Below, one piece after another: positions 38,098 through 50,830 of a stretch of DNA of 64,000 bases (position 1 is its first letter; each line of letters starts with the position of its first letter). The DNA lies in NCBI GenBank assembly GCA_002914845.1, contig JXTC01000502.1:1-64000 (forward strand). The letters run 5' to 3'. The DNA comes from Trema orientale. Lineage: Eukaryota > Streptophyta > Magnoliopsida > Rosales > Cannabaceae. The position numbers and the translations under genes were made by a program. The notes beneath the pieces were generated by a model. It made no database searches. It worked only from the letters and a program-made list of their open reading frames with translations, and was not told where the DNA came from.

Positions 38098-41000
38098 TAG
38101 TATTTGGCTACGTGCCTCAGCGTGTAAAAGTAATATTAAAAAATTGATTAATTTTATGTGATAATTTTAAAAATAATTAATTTAATATGATAATTTTAAA
38201 AGTAATTAATTTAACATGATAATTTTTTTTAAATAAAAAACCAACATTTTTAATGTTTATATATTTTGAAATACAAAGTTATGTAATTGTTAATATGAAT
38301 TCCATGACTTAATGTAAGTTGAATTGTTTTCAACGCTAAAAAGGATATACATGGGAAAAGTCCTAAAATCCAAAACTTTCTGTTATTATTTTGTGTCGTA
38401 ATTTAATAATTAATTCAACGGAACTAAAAGTGAGGCATGTCAAAAGTTTTTTCTTTTGTTTTTACACTATCTAATTGTAATCACAAATAATGCTCTTTAA
38501 TTATTTTAATAATCGCTATTAATACTTAAATACTACAAAACTACATGCATATTGGCTACTCAGAGGTGACTACACATGGAAATAAATCAAAAGATATTAA
38601 GAACTATTAGAAAAGCTTATCCTAATAAATTAAATAAATAAAGCTAACGAAATTTTTTGGCTTTATTTAGTAACAATCTATGTGAAAAGAAGAGTAGACG
38701 TGTTAGGCTTCTCTAATTAATAAGTTTTAGAATGTTATTATAAGATTGAAGGCATTTCCCTTCAAAATAAATAAATAATAATAATGAAAGATTGAAGGCA
38801 TTTAGAGCTTGTTCAACAAAGTAACACGTTTCCCTAAAAAAAAAAAAAACACCAAACAAAAAAAGAAACACGTTTATTACAACAATACACGTGTTACTCT
38901 CTTGATAATAATACATGTTAGTATAAGATTAAAGACATTTTTTTGGTTATTAAGAAAATGGTATTTATTGCTTAATTAACAAAAAGGTATAAGTCGTTAT
39001 ANTTTATATATAAAAATAAAAAAATAAAAAAAAGCAGATTAAAAAATGTTTAAAAAAAATTAAAAAAACAAATCACATAATGGTGAAATACTAAAATAAA
39101 CTCTAATTCTTTTTATTAAAAAAAAGAAAGCCGATTAAGAAATGTTTTTTAAGCAGATTATAATGCAAATAATTATGCCTCTTAAGCAGATTAAGATTTT
39201 GTTTTGGATTAAATTAGTTAACGCAAAAGTAGTTAACGTGTTTTCCTTTTTTTCCAAAAAGAAAAGGATTTTTAAGTGCTAAGGTGGAGGAATTACATTA
39301 CGGAATTATATAAAAATAATTACCGATACGTAAAATAAATAATAAATAGTCTAAATGTTTTTGGCTAATTTAATTAACCACCGAATCATAACAGTTTAAT
39401 TTCTATCTAACTGTCAAAATATTTTTAATTATTGATAGGTAAATGTCAAAATCATTATTGGAGTCTCTCCCTATATATAAAATCATTATATATAATAAAT
39501 GTAAAACAGTTGAAAATGGATAGTTTACCAGGCCATATGCTAGGGCTTGTTGCTTTGATTTAACTTTTGAGTGGCATCCGATCCATACATATAACTCATT
39601 GTGGCAGTCCAGCACTAAAACATCTTCAGTTGTCAAATCATCCTGTGTGAAATTGAATATCTCTTTCACCTGAAATTTCAAAACCATTTTCAGCAATCAG
39701 TCAAACAAATCGATAGACACAAACACAACAGGAATTTCAAAAAAACACAAAGTTTAAGCACAAAACTCTTGTGTTGAAAGTGTATTACTATTATATACAC
39801 TGAAAAGTAAACCAGTTATTGAACTAACCACACCTTTAGTTCTGTGTCTGAAAGTGTACCTTAAAGTCACCTGAATGAGGAATTTGGATCAGGCAGCCAA
39901 GAACCACAGTCCGCGATTAGACATGTTTTTACAGATAGGATGATTCTCAACAGGGCAAGAACCATGTTATTTTTTAAGAGAGAACTTCAGAAGAATGGAC
40001 CTTTTTGCCTACCTTCAGTAATGTTCAACAAAAACAAATGTGGATCTTCTACATGTCCTTTTATTTCTTTTCCTCTTGCATACTCTGCCTTTCCACCCAG
40101 TGCTGTCCAAAAGATATCAGGTTCGTTCCCTTCCCTCACTGATACCGGTTGCCATGTTGGCTGCCATCAAAAAAAAAAAGAAAAAAAAAAATTAGAAACT
40201 TGAACAGGAAGCAAGAGTGAAGCTGCAAAAGTAAAGACTTAAAGTTACGTTTATGAACTCCAGCATTCTGTCTAGAAGATCATGGTCCCTGGTTGAAGAA
40301 AGATTCCCAATCCAAGTGAAGATAGATGTTCCGGTTTGTAGGATGTAACAATAAGATGAGTTCAGCGAGCTTGATACCTAGAAAAGAAATTTGGATTATC
40401 AATAAATACTCATATTTGCAAGTTATGCTCTACCAACTGGAACATCAGAAAGATACACATTTCAAGCGAGGTGCTGATCTCAGCTCCTCAAACTTACTTG
40501 GCCAACTTGGATGGCTTGCATATTATCAGAACTTGTCCCTTGAATACGAAAGAGAGCATCCTTACTTTCATCGTAAGTTTGGTCGTCAATCCCTTTTTCT
40601 GAAATAAATTTCCTGTATCCTGCACTCTTTCCTCCCTACAAGAAAAACAAGATAAACTCAAGAAATGGCTCATGTTAATAATTGTATTAAACTCCATTTG
40701 TTGCTAGGATTTTACTGGACTAACACTAACTTGAAATAGAAACAAAATTAAGTGAAGAAAATATGTGCAAGTTAAAAACCTTGTAAATAATTAACATCTG
40801 AAAAATAAAAAAGAATTGATCCGGCTCTTTGTCCTGTACAACTTGTGCCTGAACATGAAAGAGATGAGGAAAATTAGAGGATATCATTTTGACAGGAAAA
40901 CATTAGGATGGCAACATTTCTGAGCTAACAAGTAGATTGCTGATGGTCATAAAAGTAAGTACATCATAATCAGAAAGCAAACACATTTTCAGAGATTATC

Positions 41001-44000
41001 TGTATGAGGTGCCAGATAAGACTAACCATAACCGGATCTCCCCTGGTTGAATCAACAATGGAATTCATATGGGAGACAGCATCTCTTCTATCTTCCTGAT
41101 AGCAGAAACTACATTTGAATCAGTTAAAATGATATGAAAGATCACCAAGGAGCTATATAGATGTATATAAATACATGTAAGTAAATATATATGGGCACCA
41201 ATCCAGTAGGTTTTTTTTTTTTTTACCTATGCATAGGTATCAATTGGGCCAATGAAAAAATTTTTTGCACATTTTTTTATATTAAAAAGTAGGAGAGAGA
41301 AAAAGCATTAATGATGTACGTTTTTTCATGCATCTCATTTTAGCCGTTAGATTATTGTTAGATGATGATCCAACGGCTAAAAAAAAAAAAAACCTACACA
41401 TAGGTAAAAAAAAATAAAAACCTACCGGATTGGCAACTAATATATATATATATATAACTGATATAGATATATGGAAAAGAAACCATTAAAAAGTTCAAGA
41501 AAGATCCTAGTGTGATAAATCTTATGGATTAGAATTCAAACAGAAATAAGCATCCATGTCCATACTAATCTCCTAATCACGGCAGTCACAGCGCATACTT
41601 GTGAACCATAAACCATGCTTACCAGTACGCTCTCGCGACCTAGCCATGCATAAAATAGATTCTCGTCCCTTCCATTGCCGGGATAAGTATATTGCACAAT
41701 ATAGCAATCACCACTGAAAAGCTTTTTCTGTTCTGGAACTGGAACGAGGGACAATTCATCACCATCTACTCGCCAAACCTGAAATGTCAAAAGATTGCAC
41801 CAAAACAAAGTAAAGGATCACAGAAGTATTGTCATAACTATGTCAGTGAGACCTGTTTTAGTAAAACTTACTTTTAGGGTGCCTCTGCAATCTATAAGTG
41901 GCTCTAAATCTTCTTCAGGAAGCTCTTTCACGTCATAACCATGTTGCTTAAATATTGCTGGAAGAAAGTGAATTTAATTATAATAACTGAATGTATCAGA
42001 ACCTTCAAGGATACTGAAATAATGCATATACTTCTTTGGTCAGTAAAGGAATTAAACCTGCTACTTTTTCTCGACCTTCTTCATACAGCCTGGGCTCAAC
42101 CTTTTGAGGCCAATCAGCAAAGTAAGACCTAAATTTGGCAGTTTCTAACCCTTCAGTGATTAAAGATAAATGGGTCCCAGCTGACCTGCCTTGATTTCTG
42201 AGGAAATCCTGTAAACATGTAGTCAGTAACCACATAAGAAAATGCTATCAAGAATACATATGGACGAGATTTAGTCAATACATTACAAGGGGGAAGAAAA
42301 AAAAAAAGTTTCCATGTATCAGTAATAGTATACACTTGGTAAACTTAAACTTAGTATAATCAGTAAAGGTTTCAAAATTGTCATGAAACATATATTCAAG
42401 AGAAAAATGTGGTTTGCTAAAGCAAACTTACTTATTAGGATATGGTGATATGATATGGTAGTTACAAATTACAAAAGTATATGATGATGAATTCATAATT
42501 TTATAACACTTGAAAACATGGGATTGGAAACAAGAAATTTGAACTCAACACTTAAGTTGTCTGCCTTCCACGTGTATATATGTGCGTGACTACTTTTAAC
42601 AGATGGTGAAGGCAGAGGAAGTCTCACCTCTGCTGCTGAAATTGACGTCTTCCGTTCTGTAACTGAGGTAAGTCTTCCCATCCAAACATAAATCTCAGCT
42701 TCACAGTCCAACATATAGCACTTGTCTGCCTCAAGCATCTCTCTAGTAAATGAACCACTTCCAGTTTGACTTAGTTTACCCTGAGTGTTTATCCTGTTGA
42801 AATAATATTAAAACACCACCAAAGGAAAATACACTGCATTTGAAAAACAAAGGCCAATAATACTGTCATTCTAGATTTGACTGAACAAATCAGACGGCGC
42901 TTTAACAACTAACAAGACCAGGAAAGTCGAATAGGCTGGACTGCTTGGCCACCTGTAGATATCATAAGTAATACGCTAAAATAGGACTTGATATGTTATT
43001 GGTTTTTCTAATAATAAATGTTAATGTTGTTCATTTCTTGACCTGTATTCTATGAAGTATGGATATTGACATGAGCCTGACGAGAACAGCCATTTTATAC
43101 AATTGGGGCATAAAGATAACATCCATCTTTTACAATTGAGAAATAATGGAGTATGTAATAGTTACAGTTTTGCTGAATAATATGGAAAGCTTCAGAAACT
43201 ACGTAAATAACTACTTCCTGATCTTCGAATGCACTGGAGTAACAAGACTAAACTACCACAAACGTGTATACAAGAACTCACCAGAATAGATTCATGGATT
43301 GGATATCAGATTGGTCTTGAAAGAAAGAAGGTGATTCCCTGGGAATGGGAGCATAACCCCCAAATAAACTCCAGAATTCACCCACTTCAGGATCACCAAC
43401 AAATTTTCCATCCTCTGCAGGAGTACAACAGTTAACAGACTGCAATATGTTTTCAGAAAAGAGAAAAATAAGGAGAAGGGAGAAAGATGCCAACCTACTG
43501 TTGCCACCTCACATTTTCCATTATGCTTAGTCTCTTTAATATATTGTACAACCTCCAAAGCTTTTGCTCTTTCTTGTGTGCTAGAGTTGCACCCACTAAA
43601 AAGGAAAATTTTTGATGCAGTATCAAGTATGAACACATCATTGTGGTTTAGTGATGACCGAGAAAATGGTACCTGGTGATGTGAAAAGCATACAGAGTAA
43701 GTCAATACTGAATGTAATACATATAAATCATGGAATATATATTTTCTAATAAAGTAAACTAAGAGAGCATAACCTTAGCATTACAAAATGAAATACCTTT
43801 TTATGGTTCTGTACATTCTCTAGATTGATATAAATCTATTTCTAGTACATATTACCGAAAATGTGTGAAGCATGTAAAACATTTAACAACATCAATGACA
43901 ACCCTTAAAATTAGTACATTGAAGCAGACATTGCTTACTTCTTTAACATGAACAACATGGTCCCCTTTGCATGTTAACAATGTGACTTGATAAGTGACCC

Positions 44001-45745
44001 CATTTGAGTTCCCTTGTTGTGAAGAATATACACCTTCAATGGGAATAATACAGGGTTTGAAGTATGACAGAAACTTTTCCGTTTCTTGGCCTTGAAGTTC
44101 CCTGTACTGTACGGCACAGGACCCTAGTGTCGCATCGAGTTCAAGAGCTTTGTCTGATGCCAAAACTGAGTCCACCTGCCAATAAGATTAGCAACCATAA
44201 TACATCCTGAAAGTATGGTGAGTTATCAGTTCAAATGTTTGTCCAAATTTTATGGACAGCTACTGCCTCAAATATATCATCACGACAAAAACTCACATGA
44301 AGATTGTCTCGAGTAATATGTGATATTCTCTAGATGAAAACTTCATTGTATAAAGACAATAAGTCTTAAAGCTGTCTCCTTTATAGCTCAATTTTAACCG
44401 CTTGTCCTCTTCCCTTTCCTTTCTAAGTCTAAAATGATTTAATTCCAAATTTAAAATTTCATCCATCAATCTGAAACAGTTCTAAACCCATAATACTTTT
44501 ATTAGGAAGCATACGCTCAAATATTCAGATTTCCTAACAACTTTCATGTACATCACAACACATTGAAAAAGGTGATAACTTTCTGCCTTGGAATCAACAC
44601 CTAACAACTAATAGAATTTAGAGATAAAGAAGGACAAGAAAAAGACTACCTTGTTTGAGTCATTTCCAAGCCAATAGTGAATGTCATGCAGAGGAGGCCC
44701 ACTTTTTGGCAAAATTGTCTGTATCAGATGATAAGCGGGTGAAATGTCAAATTATTTACATACCAGAAGAAATGCTAGAGCAAATATGATGAAGATAATT
44801 AAACAATTAGAGTTGCAGAGTTCTTAAACTATTGTGATGAATGCTGAAGTCAAATATGATTGAATTTAAGTTCTTTACTAAAAGAAAAACATCGCCCTTC
44901 GTCAACCTCGTTTAGTTCTTTTTTCTTAATGCAGACCTGAAGCTCTTTTTCTGAGGTCCAGAAAATAAATTAAATTTCTTAATGGCCTCTAAAATGGAAA
45001 TAAAATAAGCAAATCCGATGGATAACTTACATGCAATATTACGTATGTACTTCCACAATAGAATTTCCCATAGGAAGTCTTTGGGACAGGAACCAATTGG
45101 AGGTTCTCAATGCACCAGATTTCTAAACCACTAGCAAAATCAAGATAAGGACAAAGCAACAAACTTTGATGCAGAATCAATATAAGTTTTGAAGCTACAA
45201 ATAAAAAAATTATTGGTAGAAGACACATCTAGAATGACCAGCATATCTGTATAGTCAACAATGTTGGGAAAAAAGGTGGCACTATTAGGTGGATTGTAGA
45301 GAAATAACTAATGGTATGTCTAACCTATCAGTTCAGTAATAATTTTCATCGAGTTAGAGGCTAGCAGAGATCCACTTGCTCATGAACAAAATGTAATAAA
45401 ATTACTTGCACATTCACCAATCTCCCTCTTTAGAAGGTCAACTAACATAGTTCATCCAAACATTATCATAATGATTAGATAATCCTAGGTACATGAGCAC
45501 CAAGGAACCAAATTGCTACCACAGACCAGCTTTCGAGTGAGATTTTAAATCATTACAGTATTAGTTCTTTCATAAAGCTAGAGTATTGCCAGACTAGCAG
45601 AGAAATTAATTGAAACACTATGTGGATGGAACCTGTTAAGACTAATACAGTTTATATTCAATGGTGAAATCACACACAAGCAAGGATACGCTTTCGTTCC
45701 TGCTCCCTGGAATGCTGGATCCGTATCTTTAGTATAAAGAGACAT
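34576..45745 (-). CDS. VLN1: Villin, VLN1 type: actin-filament bundling protein
   Basis: Complete gene, 22 coding exons, 903 aa (Arabidopsis VLN1 is about 910). Exons: 45745-45690, 45130-45031, 44718-44650, 44175-43939, 43672-43495, 43414-43282, 42793-42628, 42208-42058, 41957-41872, 41778-41623, 41095-41027, 40848-40780, 40635-40498, 40377-40249, 40160-40013, 39870-39860, 39669-39529, 36263-36138, 36001-35939, 35493-35286, 35000-34837, 34689-34576. All borders are GT-AG and all phases agree. The product has six gelsolin repeats, a Ser/Pro linker and an intact headpiece ('[16 protein letters not shown]'). Throughout it follows VLN1, for example '[14 protein letters not shown]' and '[15 protein letters not shown]'; Arabidopsis VLN1 bundles actin without needing calcium. 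The donor at 35286 (GTACTC) is weak but keeps the frame. Intron 17 (3.3 kb) holds an LTR element. Confidence 0.95.
36515..36908. repeat. Duplicate contig-end-like repeat around an N
   Basis: 36515-36710 and 36712-36908 are nearly identical (about 196 and 197 bp, two differences noticed) and are separated by one N at 36711. This looks like two unmerged contig ends rather than a real duplication. Confidence 0.8.
36942..37430 (-). CDS. Gag-like ORF of short LTR element copy 2, 162 aa
   Basis: Homologous to the 205-aa ORF of copy 1. It has the same N-terminal helical segment ('[19 protein letters not shown]'), a shorter poly-proline tract, and a shortened C-terminal part ending in [12 protein letters not shown]. 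It lies inside a VLN1 intron on the same strand, so its sequence is transcribed with the villin pre-mRNA. Whether it is ever translated is unknown. Confidence 0.55.
   Translation of the reverse strand: MNVNELERLFREAQAANDEKFAELRALVLDLTNTVYTMQTSLLNEMTKFSENVNARIDKIQLEKNTHATAPPSLPLRRPPPPPPPSPPFPLVAPKGKGRLIMAPQHQIYHPGQHQYDQTTISPLYTRNDNDLAKRVRVEAPPPHGLLNDWYNCHAKAHFKAC
39860..39870 (-). other. VLN1: 11-nt coding microexon (VLN1 exon 16)
   Basis: Exon 15 ends in phase 1 (GAA G) and exon 17 begins in phase 0 (GTG AAA). The 11 nt GTGACTTTAAG, bounded by TTCAG and GTACAC, supplies exactly the missing phase and four residues (G-D-F-K). They align with the start of gelsolin repeat 6 ('VLKVKEI' in Arabidopsis VLN1, FQVEEI-type in other villins). 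Confidence 0.85.
41195..41436. mobile_element. MITE in VLN1 intron 10
   Basis: The left end (GCACCAATCCAGTAGG, T-run, ACCTATGCATAGG) and the reverse complement of the right end (GTTGCCAATCCGGTAGG, T-run, ACCTATGTGTAGG) are inverted repeats of about 45 bp. About 240 bp long and non-coding. Target duplication unclear because the flanks are TA-rich. Confidence 0.7.
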
Positions 45746-45805
45746 TGTATTGCATAGCTCCGGTGCTCCACAGCAGTGCTATAACTTCTTCACTCCAAGC
45801 TTTGA

Positions 45806-46704
45806 CTGTTTAAGAAACAAATAGAAATAAAGAAAATATATTAAGGAAAAGTCATTCCAAGTATGCACTCTCATCCTGGCCATGTAATCCTATCTTGATC
45901 ACATAAAGACGGTAAAGCATCCAAGGACAATGATACCAGTCTAAAAAATTATAAAAAGGCATCTAAGACAAGTCTGCGTACCCAACGAAAAAATGATTCT
46001 AATTATCAAGAAAACTAAATCATAAGCACATTCATTTTCTTTCTATTTTTGTCTTAAAGAAGACACATTTAGGAGAATTAATGTATTTGTTGTGTCCAAA
46101 ATTCTCGGAGAAGAAGACCAATATTAAGATGGTTTCTAGGACCAGAGAAACGATTACTTTGTGTAATTTTAAAAAAAAAAAAAAAAAGGGATCTATATTT
46201 ATCTGACTGGTCTATGACTAGAAGAACCCATTGGCAAGCTCAATAAAGACATAACTAAACTAATTACTCGATGGGTCAGTATTTTTTGCGCAAATTAAAA
46301 ACGCCAACTTTTGTTTGGAAATGTACTGAACAAAGTCTGCATTTTTTTTTTTTTTTTGCATAGTTCTTGCAATGCAAGTTCTCCTGTTCTCATTACTTGT
46401 GCTGTTACTAATTTTGGAAGTCCTGAAACACAACTGTTCCTCTTTTTCATTTGGGTATGAAAATTGTTGTGATGATTTTACCAAAGTGACACTTGAGCAA
46501 GTGAACAAAACTCTACACTCGAGGTCAAGAATTAGCTATGAGCCCATGATAGCAAAAAAGAACTCTAAAGATAAAACAAAACCCAGAAATCATAAAGTGG
46601 GAACTAAAAGGTAAAGACTTTACATCTACAGAAATATGATATTAAAAACTTGAGGGAATGTTGAAATAAAGAAGCATTTGTTTGGGTTGGTGAGTAAATC
46701 TTAC
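45806..46704 (-). other. VLN1: Probable VLN1 5'-leader intron
   Basis: A good acceptor (TTTCTTAAACAG) lies 60 bp upstream of the VLN1 start codon. A good donor (GCTG|GTAAGATT) follows a CT/GA-rich stretch at about 46705-46740. Together they suggest a leader intron of about 900 bp, with a first non-coding exon right of 46705. This is inferred from splice signals only. Confidence 0.45.
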
Positions 46705-46740
46705 CAGCTTTTCCCTTCTCTCCTTATTCCTTAAGCATCC

Positions 46741-48090
46741 AATTGGAGAACCTGGTTATTTTTTGTTCTTATTGTCCAGAAAATACAAAGAGAGGGAACA
46801 AAGTAAAGCCAAATGATATTCCTATTTTTTTTTTATTTCTAGTGCTGTTTGTTGACTTGAAAAGGATGGTTAGAGAGCGTGAGTTGGAGTTGGACATAAA
46901 TTGTAATTAAAGCAAACAGAGAGTGCTGGTGAAAAAAACTTCAAGAGGAGAAAGATGAAGATTTGATTATAACAAACACCTTTATCTTCATTGTCCAGCT
47001 AATAAGGGCCCCACTACCCCACGCCGAAGTAAAAAGGACGGTGGAAAAGAAGAATCATTGTGATTGGTGTCGTTGAGGCTCTCTGTGTGTCGTTTATTGT
47101 CTGGACGTATTCGTTTGTTTTGTTGTGTTGTGTTGTGTTGTGCATGTATGATTATGTTTTTCCTGCACCATGGATCTCAAGTTTCCAACTTTCTGGAAAG
47201 ATTTGATTTGTGGGATGACAATATAATGCAAAAGGGTCTCCGATCCGTTCCGTTATTTGAACGTGATTCACCTTATTTGTATTCTTTTTTTTTTTTTTTT
47301 GTGTTTTTTTGGACATTTTGGACAAGTTTTTTACTTTCTAACACATGTAATTGTTTTCTTTATTAGAAGACTCCCATGTCTTGAAGAAAAATGGTTATGG
47401 TTCCACTATGTGGATGAAAGTTAGTGATTTGTTTATTGTTTTCTACCTATCTCTAAATTATTTTGATTTGCAAGAACTGGGCAATACTACATGGATTCTG
47501 GAACAAGCATTGCTCAAAACTGAGAAAGAAAATTACCAATTAAGTCAATGAAGAAGGGGAAAAAAATGAAAGAAAAGCGGGGGTGCCTTGTTTAACAAAT
47601 TATCTGACTTTATTAATTAATTTTTATGGGAAAAAAATACGATCTGACTTTGTTTTGGGGTGATTTATTGCTATATATATTTTTTTATATAAAAAAAAAA
47701 AAAAGAACTTGACCTTATCTTTTCCGAAAAACCAACATTATTTATTTACCCTCTATTTATTTATTCGAGTTGACCAAAAATTTGTAATACGAGGGGAGAA
47801 AAAAAAAGAAGAAGAAAGAAGAATAATAGACTTATTTTATTTTAAAAAAAAAAAAAAAAAAACAATCTATGTACATATCATTAAAAAATAATGCTTGCAA
47901 ATGCAAAGAGGATGAGGTCTCCTGTATTTCTAATAACATACAAATAAAAACAAATACTCTCCTTGGTCTGAATTTGGTCAAGTATTACACTTTCTCTGAG
48001 TAATTTTTCCACATTTGATCTCAAATTCGACAAAAGTAGTCTCATTTTGCAGCTTAAAAAACATGAAAGGATGCAAAAAGCATGAATTAT
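46741..48090. other. Intergenic, upstream of VLN1
   Basis: It probably includes the VLN1 promoter. The sequence has several poly-T and poly-A runs and a GTTGT pentamer repeat at about 47118-47142. No gene supported. Confidence 0.5.
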
Positions 48091-49830
48091 TCTTTAGTAA
48101 GGGATTTCATTAAACGAACCTGAAAACGGAGACAAGAGGTTCGAAGGAACCCAAAAGGACCCCAACAAGGTCGCCGAAACACAAACAAAAGAACTTATGG
48201 CGTCTCTTGCCAAATACAAGTCGGTAAAGAAGAAATGTGTAACAGTCCAAAGGAATTCGAATGAGAAGCCCAAGCCACCAGGTTATGAGCAACAAAGTTT
48301 GCTCTTCTGGGAGGAAAGCACAGAACCCATAACTTGTTGTCGTGAAGGATGGGTCGAATCTCTGTAATTCAATGAGCTATCTCCCAAAATGGTACCTCAT
48401 TCAGCTTCAAAATGCTGTCAACCGCTAGCTTACAACCAGACTCTATAATCACCGTATCCCACTTCTTGCTTAGAGGAAGTTTCAAAGCTGCTAGTATAGC
48501 TGATGTCTCCACAACCAAGGGATGAGTGCAATCCTGACATTCATCATAGGCAGCAATCACCTCACCCTGGTCGTTTCTCGCTATTCCAGCACTAGTTGCC
48601 TAGTATGGTCCGGTTATCGCGTGTCGACGTTGATCTTAATCCAATATAGTAGAGGAGGTAGCCACGTAAGCAGTTCTCTCTACTCATTACTATCCGTTGC
48701 ATTACCACCTCAAACTTGATTTCACTTCTCTAGCTAGAGTCATAAATATCGTCTCAGAATTAGCTTTATAGATAACATCATTTTGCTCCTTCCAAACCTT
48801 CTCCAGACACACCAAGGCAAAGACGATTACCTCATCAAAATTGGGTACTTCTTTAGAAACAACAGCAGCATCTAGCAATCCCAGGAAGCATGAAACGACA
48901 TCACTGAAGCGAAAATTCTCACGGTGAACTCCCCAGCAAGAGGAGAACCATAACTGTTTCATGACAAATTAATGCAGCTCCAAACTAGGTGGATTGTTGA
49001 TTCCTATTCTTCACTTCAAAGAGGGCATGATAGATCTGGGATTTGGAAAATTGAGCTAATTCACGATCGCATAGGCAAACTGTCATTGAAGGCTCTCCAC
49101 CACATAAGCTTATGCCTCGGATGCAGTTTTAACTTTCTACAAAAACTTCCACGCCCTGCTAAGGGAATAAGCTTATGGAATAGCGAGAAATGACCAGGGT
49201 GAGGTGAAGGCTCTCCACCACATAAGCTTATCCCCTAATAATTGATTGATAAAGGCTATGAATGGATAAAGCACCATTTCCAGACAAAGCCCAAAACCAC
49301 TTGCTATCTTGTTGAGCCTGAAGTTAAGGGATCGGAATTTCAATGTAACACAAGTCGAACTAGAATCAAATACAAAGTTGAGCAGTCCTCTATCCCAGCT
49401 CCCTGAAGCCGTAATAAAGTCTCTGACTAGGAAGCCTTGATTCCTCAATTATGGTACCCGGGGTTTCGGAATGAATCCAATCAAGGAAGGCATCCACGGT
49501 TCATTCCAAATGTCCACACAGGAGTTGTGGTTAATCCGTAAACATGCCCCTCTCAGTAAAAGCTTTCTGCTATTAAGCACCGCTTTCCATAGCCAGGAAT
49601 CAGTCTGTTGGTAATTTAAGGAGAGAAAATTCCTTCCCTTCGAGTACTTAGCTCTAATTAACAAGTTGAAGCCACAAAGAGTCGGGGTTGAGCAGAACCC
49701 GCCAGGCCCACTTAGCTAAGAAAAGTGAGTTAATCACTTCCATCTTATGAACCCCAGACCCCCAAGATCTTTGGGGCGACAAATAGAACTTCAGGATTTA
49801 AGAAAAAAGTTATTCTAAGAAAAAGGTTCT
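48090..49830 (-). mobile_element. LINE (L1-type) 3' fragment, decayed and rearranged
   Basis: The minus strand reads as the end of a plant L1-type ORF2. First comes a 'KDLGGLGFIRWK' block (about 49800-49740), then the 'LIRAKYSKGRNF' and 'WLWKAVLNSRKLL..G' zf-RVT region (49664-49449). A 'VCLEKVWKEQNDVIYK' region (48962-48702) and an RNase H domain (about 48660-48210) follow. RNase H keeps 'ARNDQGEVIAAYDECQD', 'VVETSAILAALKLPL' and 'VIIESGCKLAVDS', and continues past a stop at 48370 to '..CIWQETP'. There are several stops and frame changes, and no upstream RT core or endonuclease is present, so the copy is 5' truncated. A plus-strand fragment of the same RNase H start at 49172-49200 shows an internal inversion. 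Confidence 0.82.
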
Positions 49831-50060
49831 TTCCATCATTCTTGCACCCCCATCAAAAACTCCGGATAAAACCATCAATTCTAGAGATAAACGAAGATAT
49901 TAAAAAGCTAAACGAGGATGGAAGCAATCTAAATAAAATTGAAAAAAAAAAAAGAAAAAAAAAACAAGTTTAGGGGAAGGTAAAACTATTTTGGTAAATT
50001 TAAGGGAAAGTGAGTAATTTTTGCCAATGTGAGGTAAAAGTCATGGGGCAAGTAGGTAAA
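49831..50060. other. Intergenic, no feature seen
   Basis: A-rich sequence between the LINE and the repeat block. Confidence 0.5.
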
Positions 50061-50830
50061 TCGTGTTAACGGGTTGTGTTCGTGTCGTGTCTATGTACAT
50101 GTATGATAGGTAAATGCTCAATCCGAACACGACTTATTTAATAAATGGATCAAAAATTATGACACGAACATGAGCCATTTATAAACAGGTTGACACGACA
50201 CGACCCGTATAACCTGTTTATTAAACAGGTTATATTGACATGTGATCTGCAATCTATGACCCGAACACGATCTGCAATCTATGTACATGTATGACAGGTA
50301 AATGCTCAATCCGAACACGACTTATTTAATAAATGGATCAAAAATTACGACACGAACATGAGCCATTTATAAACAGGTTGACACGACACGACCCGTATAA
50401 CCTGTTTATTAATAAACAGGTTATATTGACATGTGATCTGCAATCTATGACCCGAACACGATCAGTTTAATAAAGGATCTTATAGAAATATGACTAAATT
50501 TTGAGCCCGATTTAGGTAAATATTGAATTTCTCTTTAATAATCGGGTCAGAAATTATGACACAAACACGACCCATTTATAAATGGGTTGACACAATACGA
50601 TCCGTGTAACTCGTTTACTAAACATGTCATTTTTGTGTTAGCGGGTTCAACCCATGTCATTTTTGTGTTAGCGTACTCAATCCGAATACGATCCGTTAAT
50701 GTTAATTAAACGGGTCAATATCTCCGATCCGAACATGATATGAACACAATTAAGTTAAACTTAGACTCGTTAATTTTGTGCAGATTTCGAGTCGTGGTGC
50801 CGTGTCGTGTATTGCTAAGGGCAAGAGGAT
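50060..50830. repeat. CGTGTCGTGT/CGGGTT-type dispersed repeat with a tandem duplication
   Basis: It is rich in variants of CCGAACACGA, TTGACACGACACGACCCG and AACCTGTTTATTAAACAGG, which I recognise as a common non-coding repeat type in plants. A unit of about 195 bp (about 50087-50280) is repeated almost exactly at 50281-50470. Further diverged units continue to about 50830. The palindromic phrases could form hairpins. Confidence 0.75.

Noticed and set aside
38040-38110. Possible element boundary at a TA run in VLN1 intron 17
   Set aside because: It is only a TA microsatellite, and no inverted or direct repeats flank it.
46260-46614. Overlapping open frames on both strands upstream of VLN1
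   Set aside because: They fall in the probable leader intron and have no recognisable family.
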